The notes under the pieces are model-generated. The model did no database searches, was not told where the DNA came from, and saw only the letters and a program-made list of their open reading frames with translations. From Alphaproteobacteria bacterium (lineage in GTDB: Bacteria > Pseudomonadota > Alphaproteobacteria > SMXQ01), in assembly GCA_009380075.1 (NCBI GenBank), contig WHSO01000021.1, forward strand, positions 1-46,863: 46,863 bases of DNA. Reading direction: 5' to 3'. Numbering within the stretch: position 1 is the first letter of the stretch; every line of letters starts with the position of its first letter. A program made the translations under genes and the position numbers. Positions 40,398 to 46,863 of this stretch are shown piece after piece.

Positions 40398-42314
40398 CTA
40401 GCCCTTCTTCTCACCGCGCCCGCCGTCCGAGGAGCGGCGGCCGACCGCGTCGTCCTTCTCGATCCAGGCGTCGACCATGTAACGCCCGCCGGCGGCGACG
40501 ACCTTGTAGCCGCGCTTGAGGGCGGCGCGGAACTCCTTCACCGTTTTCACCGGGCCCTCGGCCTCGAAGCCCTGGGCGCGGGCGAGGCCGCAGACGTCCG
40601 GCGCCGGATCGTCGATGCGCAGGCCGATCCAGCGGTTCTCCGGGGCGCGGCCGCGCTCGAGCGCGACGTGGTGCTGGTGCGCCTCGTCGTTGAAGTAAGA
40701 GCGGTTGTTCATGACCACGGCGAGCAGCGGGATGCGCATGCGCGAAGCGGTCCACAGCGCGTTGCAGCCCATCGACGTGTCGCCGTCGCCCATCATGGAG
40801 ACGGGGATGCGCCCCGCGTCGCGATAGGCGAGCGCCGAGCCGACGGACTGGCCAGGGCCGGCGCCGACGCCGCCGCCGGAATCGTTGCCGGCGTAGTCGA
40901 GCGGGCTGCGCCAGCGCGCCGCCGTGCCGGGCCAGCCGGTCGAGGTGTGGCAGAGCGAGATCTTCGGATCGCCGCAGACGAATTCCGACATCACCAGGTG
41001 GAAGTCCTTGGCCTCCATCGGGCCGTTTTCGCTCGACGGTTTGGCCTTGGCTGCGGCGCTCCTGGTCCAGTGCGGGATTTTCTTTACCGCCGGCTTGAGC
41101 CTGGGCTTGCCCGTCGGCTTGCCCTTGGCGCCGATCTCTTCGAGCATCTGGGCGATGAAAGTGTCGGGGTCGGCGGCGATGTTGATGTCCGCCGCGGACA
41201 GCGCCTGGTAGTCGGTGTTCCAACCGTTATGCAGGTACTGCTGCAGCGACACGTTGGCGACGGTCGCGCTGGTCGGCTTCTGGGTCTGGCTCTCACCGAG
41301 AATGAGGCGCAGGAACCCGGCGAAGTCGTTGAAGCCGAAGTTGAGGATCATGTCCGCCGAGCGGATGAGTTCCTTGTTCGAGTCGGTCGGCCGCTGGCAG
41401 GTGGGCGTGACGTGGCAGGGGTGTTCGGTCGGGAAGACGGAGCCGGCGCGGCTGTGGGTCAGGACCGCGGCCCCCAGCACCTCGGCGAGCTTGACGCGGT
41501 TGTCCCAGGCCTGCTGGCTGCGCGCCCCACGCCCGATCGTGATCACCGGCAGCTTGGCCTTCTTCATCGCGGCAACGACCTTGCGGACGTTGGCGCGGTC
41601 GGCCGCCGGCGGCGGCGGCGGCGCGAACCGCGACACGTCGGGGATGGTGACGCCATCGGGCAGGGTTTCCTCCTGCAGGCCGGCGTCGAGGCAGACGTAG
41701 ACCGGGCCGCAGGGCTTGGAACGCGTGATCTGGTTGGCGCGCAGCACAGCTTCGATGGCGGCCTGGGCCGATTGCGGTTCGTCATCCCACTTGATGAAGT
41801 TGCGGATCAGGCCGGCGTGGTCCTTGGTGGTATGGATCCAGTCGATCCACGGGCGGCGGATATGGGCGTCGATGGGGCCGTTGGCGCCGAACATCAGCAC
41901 CGGTGCGCGGCCTTCCCAGGCGCAGAAGATGGCCATGGAGGCGTGCAAAAGGCCGACATTGGTATGGATGGCGACGGCCATGGGTTCGTCGGCGACGCGC
42001 GCATAGCCGTCGGCGATGGCGACGGAGTGTTCTTCATGCAGGCAGATGAGCATCTGCGGCGTGGCGTTGCCGAGATAGTTCACGATCGAATCGTGAAAAC
42101 CGCGGTAGCTCGCGCCGGGGACCAGCGCCATGTACTTGTATCCCAGGCGTCGCACGGTTTCGGCGATGGCATCGGAGACCCAGCCCATGCGCGGGTTACC
42201 GAGCTTGACCGGACGGTCGAGGCTGGTGGTTGCGATGTTGAGCGCGGGCTTTCCCGCGGGACCCTTCTGTGTCTTGCCCCTTGCCTGGAGCTGCTTGGAC
42301 TTGGCTCTCGCCAT
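40398..42314 (-). CDS. Thiamine-diphosphate-dependent enzyme, acetolactate synthase-like
   Basis: A 638-residue three-domain ThDP enzyme. The basic N-terminus (ARAKSKQLQARGKTQKG) precedes the PYR domain, with the activating Glu in CLHEEHSVAIADGYAR. A middle domain has LPVITIGRGARSQQAW and GAAVLTHSRAGSVFP. The C-terminal PP domain carries the ThDP/Mg motif GDGDTSMGCNALWTAS followed by LLAVVMNNRS. The split into catalytic Glu and GDG-N motif is complete. Longer than typical acetolactate synthases (about 570). Members decarboxylate or condense 2-oxo acids; which one is open. Placed next to a molybdenum transhydroxylase-like enzyme, it may belong to aromatic-acid metabolism (inference). Confidence 0.85.
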   Translation of the reverse strand: MARAKSKQLQARGKTQKGPAGKPALNIATTSLDRPVKLGNPRMGWVSDAIAETVRRLGYKYMALVPGASYRGFHDSIVNYLGNATPQMLICLHEEHSVAIADGYARVADEPMAVAIHTNVGLLHASMAIFCAWEGRAPVLMFGANGPIDAHIRRPWIDWIHTTKDHAGLIRNFIKWDDEPQSAQAAIEAVLRANQITRSKPCGPVYVCLDAGLQEETLPDGVTIPDVSRFAPPPPPAADRANVRKVVAAMKKAKLPVITIGRGARSQQAWDNRVKLAEVLGAAVLTHSRAGSVFPTEHPCHVTPTCQRPTDSNKELIRSADMILNFGFNDFAGFLRLILGESQTQKPTSATVANVSLQQYLHNGWNTDYQALSAADINIAADPDTFIAQMLEEIGAKGKPTGKPRLKPAVKKIPHWTRSAAAKAKPSSENGPMEAKDFHLVMSEFVCGDPKISLCHTSTGWPGTAARWRSPLDYAGNDSGGGVGAGPGQSVGSALAYRDAGRIPVSMMGDGDTSMGCNALWTASRMRIPLLAVVMNNRSYFNDEAHQHHVALERGRAPENRWIGLRIDDPAPDVCGLARAQGFEAEGPVKTVKEFRAALKRGYKVVAAGGRYMVDAWIEKDDAVGRRSSDGGRGEKKG

Positions 42315-42502
42315 GACGTTCTCCTCTGCCGATCTCTACCGTACCGTTCACCGGTGCGCGGGCACGGATGATAACAGTCCGGGCTTCGGCGGCAAGGCCA
42401 AAGGGCCGGAAAAAGTGCCGGAAAATTGTGCGAAATCGGGCGCAAAGTGCGGGGCCGGGAGAAGCGCCGACCCCGGGACGCTGGAGGCGTCGTCGCGGAG
42501 GA

Positions 42503-43021
42503 TCAGGAGGGTTGGCGGTCGATCCTGGACCCCAGGCGCTCGATGACGGCGCGGGCGTCATAGGCGTCGGGATCGTCGGGCTTGGCGCCCTTGCGCATCA
42601 CGATATTGGCATAGGCCGAATAACGGTCGATGGGGTGTGCGTCGAGGGAGGCGAATCCGCCAAACCCGTAAGGGCGATCGTACCAGGAACGGTAGCCGTA
42701 GAACCCGAAGGGCCCGCCGAAATCGTTGACGCTGCCGTGGTAGGTGGTGGTGCGCTCGGTATCCATCTTGACCACTACGAAGTGCGCGTGACCGCGCTCG
42801 AGGGTGACTTCGGCGGCGCGGTAAAGCAGGTAGTTTTCCACAGTCTCCCGCGGCGTGGCGCTGTTGCCGGAGAAGGTGACGCGATAGCGGTCCTCCTCGA
42901 TCGCCTGTTCCGTAAAGCCGAAGCCGTCGGTGGCGGGGCCATAGGGTGTCGGCCCGACGCAGGCGCCGAGGCCAAGGGCCGCCAGAACGATGAAACCGCC
43001 AAGGAACTTGCGCACGGGCAT
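42503..43021 (-). CDS. CC0125/CC1285-type lipoprotein
   Basis: A 172-residue lipoprotein; GGGAGG precedes the ATG at 43019-43021. MPVRKFLGGFIVLAALGLGAC ends in a lipobox (LGAC). The conserved part is RYRVTFSGNSATPRETVENY then LLYRAAEVTLERGHAHFVVV, the signature I recall for alphaproteobacterial CC0125/CC1285 lipoproteins, followed by a Gly/Tyr/Phe-rich stretch (DFGGPFGFYGYRSWYDRPYG). Function unknown. A 17-bp inverted repeat lies about 85 bases upstream of the start. Confidence 0.82.
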   Translation of the reverse strand: MPVRKFLGGFIVLAALGLGACVGPTPYGPATDGFGFTEQAIEEDRYRVTFSGNSATPRETVENYLLYRAAEVTLERGHAHFVVVKMDTERTTTYHGSVNDFGGPFGFYGYRSWYDRPYGFGGFASLDAHPIDRYSAYANIVMRKGAKPDDPDAYDARAVIERLGSRIDRQPS

Positions 43022-43103
43022 CGCAGCCTCCCTTTGAGAATCGTTATCACTAAATATAGGAGCGGCGGAGCGCCGTCGCAATGGGCCGCCACTCACTTCG
43101 TTG

Positions 43104-43120
43104 TTGTCATCTCATGACAA
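43104..43120 (-). promoter_or_regulatory. 7-3-7 inverted repeat, candidate operator of the lipoprotein gene
   Basis: TTGTCATCTCATGACAA: TTGTCAT and ATGACAA with a CTC spacer. It lies between the lipoprotein gene start (43021) and the end of the iron-sulfur subunit gene (43170). The shape suits a dimeric helix-turn-helix repressor such as a GntR type; the regulator is unknown. Confidence 0.45.
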
Positions 43121-43169
43121 AAGGGCTGGTTTGGGCCCGGCCACAGTGTTGCCTGCTTGGAGACAGTCG

Positions 43170-44009
43170 CTACAGGGTGACGGTGCCGATGGTGATGCTG
43201 TCCGTGACCGCGACGTCAAGAGTGCGGGCAGGGAAGCCTTCCTTCTCGATGGTCAGGGCATAGGTGCCGCTGTCGGGCTCCAGCCGGTCGATACGGAAAT
43301 CGCCGAAGGCGTCGGTCGTGGCCGTGCCCACCGTCGCGTCGCCACGGCGAAGGGTGACGGCGGCGCCTTCGATGCATTCCTCCTGGCCGTCGATCGTTGC
43401 CGCGACGGTCCCGGCCACCATGCACTTGGTGTAGCGGTACAGGTTGCGGTACCACACGCGCGGCTTGACCCCGGCCTCGGGCTTGAGCTGCTCGAGCCCG
43501 TCGCGCGCCCGGATCGCGGTCATTTCCTCATCCTCGACGTTGACCGCGCGGATGGCGCCGGTGGGGCAGGCGGTGGCGGCGCGCGGCTCCTTCCATCCGG
43601 CGTCCAGCAGATGCGCGTCGAACGGCCAGGCCTGGGGGAGCTGCTTCTCCTCGTTCCAGAACACGGCGTCGAAGGGGCAGGCCTCGACGATCTGCTTCTG
43701 GCCCCTGGCCTTGACCGGATCGATGATGACGATGCCGTCCGCGCGCTTGGTCACGGCGCCGTCCTTCGCCACTTTCATGCACGGCGCGTCGTCGCAATGC
43801 TGGCACATGACCGGCAGGTAGGCGACGTCGACCTGGGGCACTTGGCCGCGCTCCTTGCGCTTGATGTCGATCCAGCGATGGCCGTGGCGTGGCATCTCGG
43901 CGGCGACACCGGGCCATTCGTTGCCGGAGTATTCGTCCTGGGTCGCGAGCGCGCAGAGATTGCAGTTGGTGCACTCGGCGACATCGACGATGAGGTTCCA
44001 CTTCTTCAC
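43170..44009 (-). CDS. Iron-sulfur subunit of a molybdenum enzyme, transhydroxylase beta-like
   Basis: A 279-residue protein. The ferredoxin-like part (1-190) starts MKKWNLIVDVAECTNCNLCA and continues VMCQHCDDAPCMKV, EACPFDAVFWN and TACPTGAIRA. The rest, from KPRVWYRNLYRYTKC, leads into a domain like carboxypeptidase-regulatory or transthyretin folds (ECIEGAAVTLRRGDATVGTA, FGDFRIDRLEPDSG, YALTIEKEGF). This two-part build is the one I recall for the beta subunit of Pelobacter pyrogallol-phloroglucinol transhydroxylase. Only 8 cysteines remain in the ferredoxin part, against 12 expected there: the fourth Cys of the first motif is Thr, and the K-C-x-x-C region reads KQLPQAWPF. So fewer clusters are likely. 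It is 22 bases after the large subunit gene. Confidence 0.85.
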   Translation of the reverse strand: MKKWNLIVDVAECTNCNLCALATQDEYSGNEWPGVAAEMPRHGHRWIDIKRKERGQVPQVDVAYLPVMCQHCDDAPCMKVAKDGAVTKRADGIVIIDPVKARGQKQIVEACPFDAVFWNEEKQLPQAWPFDAHLLDAGWKEPRAATACPTGAIRAVNVEDEEMTAIRARDGLEQLKPEAGVKPRVWYRNLYRYTKCMVAGTVAATIDGQEECIEGAAVTLRRGDATVGTATTDAFGDFRIDRLEPDSGTYALTIEKEGFPARTLDVAVTDSITIGTVTL

Positions 44010-44031
44010 GGCCGTGCTCTCCCTGCCGCGG

Positions 44032-46863
44032 TCACTGGGCGGGAACCGGCTTCGCCAAGGGTTCGATCGTTGCGGCCGCCGGAGCGATGTGCCCGGGCCT
44101 GCCGTCCCATGGTTCGATCTCGACCAGTGCCGAGGACGACGCCATGGCGTGGGCCTGCTTCACTTGGGACCGCTTGGGCGACAGCAGGTTGAGGCAGCCA
44201 CCGATGTCGACGCTCTTGCCCGGCTCGCCCAAAGGCTTGTAATTGGCCGAGGATTCGTAGCCGTGGACGACGCCCGCGGGCAGCCGGTTGGTGAGCATGG
44301 CAGCGCAGATGACGGCGCCCCGTTCGTTGTGGACCTTGACCAGATCGTCGTTCCCGATCCCGCGCGCCGCGGCGTCCTTCGGGTTTATCCGGATGATCCA
44401 GTAGTAGTGCCCGTTGATCAGGCGGCGGTGGTCGGGGATGTCGTTGAGGAAGCTGTCCTTGCCGTCGCCCTGGGTGTGGAAGCTGAAGCGCGGGTGAGGC
44501 GTCAGCAGTTGCAGCGGATATTCGGCGAAGCGCGGATCGTGGCTCGATTCGAAGGCCGGGTTGTACTTGACGATGGGCGGGCGTTCCGGGTCTTCCGCAT
44601 CGAAGCGTTTGAGGCTCTCGCATTCAAACTCCAGGAGGCCCGACTGGGTCTGCAGGCCCTTCAGGTAGTCGCCGCCGTAATCGGACGGCAGCGGGTGCGG
44701 CTCCGGCACGTCTTTCTTGCGCCCCTCGGCGAACCAGCGGAACGACGTCGGCGCGCGCAGAGCCTTCTGCTCCGCCGGGACCACGTAATAGCCCTTGCGG
44801 ATGAATTCCTTCCACGAGATGACCTTGGCAAGGTCGGAGCCATCGAACTGGCGCTTGACCCAGTCGAGCTCGCCCATCCCTTCGGAGAAATAGGCGCTGA
44901 GGCCGAGCCGCTTGCTGATGTCGTTGAAGATCTCGTAATCCGACCGCGATTCGCCCATGGGCTCGATGCACTTGTGCTGGAAGACGATGACCCGGTGGTT
45001 GAGCTGCATCTGGCCGTGATGGGCGTAGCCGCCGAGACCCGCCCATTCGGAGATGTCGGGCCGTTCGAAATTGGTGCAGGCGGGCAGGATAACGTCGGCG
45101 AACGGCGCCTCGCCCTCCATCCAGATCGACTGGTTGACCACGAATTCGAGGTTGGGCGACCGGTAGGCCGCGATCCAGCGGTTCGAATCCGGCATCGTGG
45201 ATATGGCCGAGCCGCCGTATTTGTACAGCATCCGCACCTTGGCGTGGCCGGGCATGGGATAAACGATCTTGCGGAACTGGTGCTCGATCGACTTGCCGTC
45301 CCACATGTAGCCTTCCGCCTTGCCCTCGAGGATCGCCTCGGGGAACTGCAGGCGTGGGATCTTCTGGCCCGGGGTGTTGATGGTGGGCAGCTGCGGCATG
45401 CGCTGGAACAGCTGAACCGCCATGGCGGTGTGCTCCATGTCGCCGGACATGCCACCTTCGGCATAGCCGGGGAAGTAGAAGTTGAAGTCGACCGGCGTGC
45501 CCCATTGCAGGTTGCCGAAGTTGACGCCCGGCTTGCCGAGGCCCTGCATCGCCATCAGACAGACACAGACACGCGCCCACTGGATGCCGGTGGCGTTGCG
45601 GCAGGCGCCGCCGTGGCCGGTGCCCCAGCCGCCGGCACCGAGGTAGGTGCGCCTGGTGCCCCATTCGCGCGCCAGCGCCCGGATCTCGCGGGCGGGGACG
45701 CCGGTTTCCTTCTCGGCCCATTCCGGGGTCTTGGGAATACCGTCCTCGGCGCCCGTGAGGTAGGCCTTCCACACATCGAAGCCCTTGGTCCGGGTAGCGA
45801 CGTAGTCCTTGTCGTAGAGGTCTTCCTTGATCCACACATAGGCCAACGCCATGCCCAGCGCCGGCGAGGTGGTCGGCCGCGGCGCGATCCACTTGCCGCC
45901 CAGGAACTGCGCCGTGTCGTTGTAATACGGATCGATGTGGACGATCTTGATGCCCGATTCCTTCAGCCACTGGCGGCGCACGGTGCCTTCGAAGGCACCG
46001 TAGGCGCCCGAGGTCGCCTCCGGGTTGGCGGACCAGAACACGATCATCTCGCAGTTCTGCAGGCAGTCCTCGACGGTGCCGTAGTTCTCGCACTGGCCGA
46101 CCCGCAGGCTGTAGCCCCAGTGATGGGTGGCGCCCCAGTACCAGCCTTCCCAGCTGTCGGGGTTGTGGTGTACCTCGGTATGGCCGATGGCATTCATGAA
46201 GCGGAAATTGGCCGACAGGTAGTAGCCGATGTTGCCCCAGGTATGGTGCGAGCCGTGGGAGGAGGCGATGGCGCCGGGGCCGTATTCGCGCTTCATGCGC
46301 TTGATTTCGCCGGCGACGATATCGAGCGCCTCGTCCCACGAGATCCGCTCGTAGCCCGAAACGCCACGGTTCTGCGGATTCCGATCGCCGTTGGGGTCGA
46401 AGTCGACGCGTTTCATCGGGTAGAGGCAGCGCGCCGGCGAATAGATGATCGACTTGAAGTTCTGGCCGTGGGGCGCCAGCGTCGTCTTGCGCGGCGGCGT
46501 GTAGGTCTTGCCGCGCGCCTCGATGGTCCAGGGCTGGGGGTCGGTGTCGTCGAAGGTGATGGGGGTGAGGCGCTGGATCTTGCCGTCCTTGACGTAGACG
46601 AAGACCGGGCCGCCGTTGGTCATGGAGGTATAGCGCGTCGCGCCGTCGGGGGCCGGGACGCCGTATTTCCAGCCCATGGTCTGGGTCAGCAGGATGGTGC
46701 GGGTGAACCAGCTGGTCAGCTCGTCCGGGCCGTCCATCTTGAGCTTGAAATCCTTGATGGCGTCGATCTGCCGCTGCTGGTTGATGGGCGGCATCAGGAG
46801 CTGGGCGGCGATCTTCGCGTCCTTGAAGCTCAGCACCATGTCGGGGGCGGACGCGATGCCGGC
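44032..46863 (-). CDS. Molybdopterin oxidoreductase large subunit, pyrogallol transhydroxylase-like, 5' end at window edge
   Basis: At least 935 residues; the frame stays open to the right edge, so the true start may lie beyond. From [20 protein letters not shown] on it follows the DMSO-reductase family, most like the alpha subunit of pyrogallol-phloroglucinol transhydroxylase. [17 protein letters not shown] and [13 protein letters not shown] hold the His and the Asp-Ser pair that, from memory, face and bind Mo in that enzyme; [10 protein letters not shown] has the Tyr region. No N-terminal Cys motif for a [4Fe-4S] cluster is seen, also as in that enzyme. Before the core is an extension of about 70 residues ([20 protein letters not shown] and [18 protein letters not shown]) not in that protein. 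No Tat signal is visible. The substrate is probably a phenolic; unproven. Confidence 0.85.
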   Translation of the reverse strand, partial: AGIASAPDMVLSFKDAKIAAQLLMPPINQQRQIDAIKDFKLKMDGPDELTSWFTRTILLTQTMGWKYGVPAPDGATRYTSMTNGGPVFVYVKDGKIQRLTPITFDDTDPQPWTIEARGKTYTPPRKTTLAPHGQNFKSIIYSPARCLYPMKRVDFDPNGDRNPQNRGVSGYERISWDEALDIVAGEIKRMKREYGPGAIASSHGSHHTWGNIGYYLSANFRFMNAIGHTEVHHNPDSWEGWYWGATHHWGYSLRVGQCENYGTVEDCLQNCEMIVFWSANPEATSGAYGAFEGTVRRQWLKESGIKIVHIDPYYNDTAQFLGGKWIAPRPTTSPALGMALAYVWIKEDLYDKDYVATRTKGFDVWKAYLTGAEDGIPKTPEWAEKETGVPAREIRALAREWGTRRTYLGAGGWGTGHGGACRNATGIQWARVCVCLMAMQGLGKPGVNFGNLQWGTPVDFNFYFPGYAEGGMSGDMEHTAMAVQLFQRMPQLPTINTPGQKIPRLQFPEAILEGKAEGYMWDGKSIEHQFRKIVYPMPGHAKVRMLYKYGGSAISTMPDSNRWIAAYRSPNLEFVVNQSIWMEGEAPFADVILPACTNFERPDISEWAGLGGYAHHGQMQLNHRVIVFQHKCIEPMGESRSDYEIFNDISKRLGLSAYFSEGMGELDWVKRQFDGSDLAKVISWKEFIRKGYYVVPAEQKALRAPTSFRWFAEGRKKDVPEPHPLPSDYGGDYLKGLQTQSGLLEFECESLKRFDAEDPERPPIVKYNPAFESSHDPRFAEYPLQLLTPHPRFSFHTQGDGKDSFLNDIPDHRRLINGHYYWIIRINPKDAAARGIGNDDLVKVHNERGAVICAAMLTNRLPAGVVHGYESSANYKPLGEPGKSVDIGGCLNLLSPKRSQVKQAHAMASSSALVEIEPWDGRPGHIAPAAATIEPLAKPVPAQ

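Overview
The window is a high-GC, densely coded stretch of a chromosome, most likely from an alphaproteobacterium near the Rhodospirillales. Pointers are a glnB-glnA pair behind a sigma-54 element, an SOS mutagenesis cassette imuA-imuB-dnaE2 behind a GTTC-N7-GTTC LexA box, a CC0125/CC1285-type lipoprotein, a Flp/Tad pilin, and a strong bias to G or C at third positions. I cannot name a species. The first gene (1..346) and the last (44032..46863) run off the window.

Layout. 1-5.7 kb: catabolic genes. A dienelactone-hydrolase-like/SDR pair is divergent from a periplasmic tricarboxylate-type binding protein, followed by a three-gene operon (two-domain ring-cleavage-type VOC protein, fumarylacetoacetase-like hydrolase, zinc-independent MDR oxidoreductase). 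6-10.2 kb: a lone Flp pilin, a YciI protein, two tandem TauD/TfdA dioxygenases and an RhlE-type helicase. 10.3-12.2 kb: three tandem paralogues of an unrecognised exported family. 12.3-16.7 kb: parE, glnA, glnB and tRNA-His. 16.7-25.7 kb: a second orphan binding protein, a DUF4126 membrane protein, a rhomboid protease, a GST, bfd-bfr iron storage genes, an aldehyde dehydrogenase, a NodB-type deacetylase and an amidohydrolase. 25.7-31.4 kb: imuA-imuB-dnaE2. 31.5-34 kb: a frameshifted amidohydrolase and a third orphan binding protein.

34.3-40.3 kb is the most unusual block. A lone ECF sigma factor is followed by an Asp/Lys/Gly/His-rich protein with 34-residue repeats and no signal peptide, then a 13-bp perfect hairpin, then an acidic protein with 29-residue repeats, then a type I secretion ATPase and its membrane-fusion protein. 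It reads as a dedicated exporter with its probable cargo. The ATPase has Leu where the H-loop His is expected, and the first repeat protein ends in Glu-Asp-Ile-Val, like the extreme C-terminus of some type I substrates.

40.4-46.9 kb: a thiamine-diphosphate enzyme, a lipoprotein, and a two-subunit molybdenum enzyme resembling pyrogallol-phloroglucinol transhydroxylase. Its small subunit keeps the C-terminal beta-barrel-like domain but lacks several cluster cysteines. Together the catabolic genes suggest a heterotroph using aromatic and carboxylic acids. No CRISPR array, rRNA, prophage or insertion sequence was seen.
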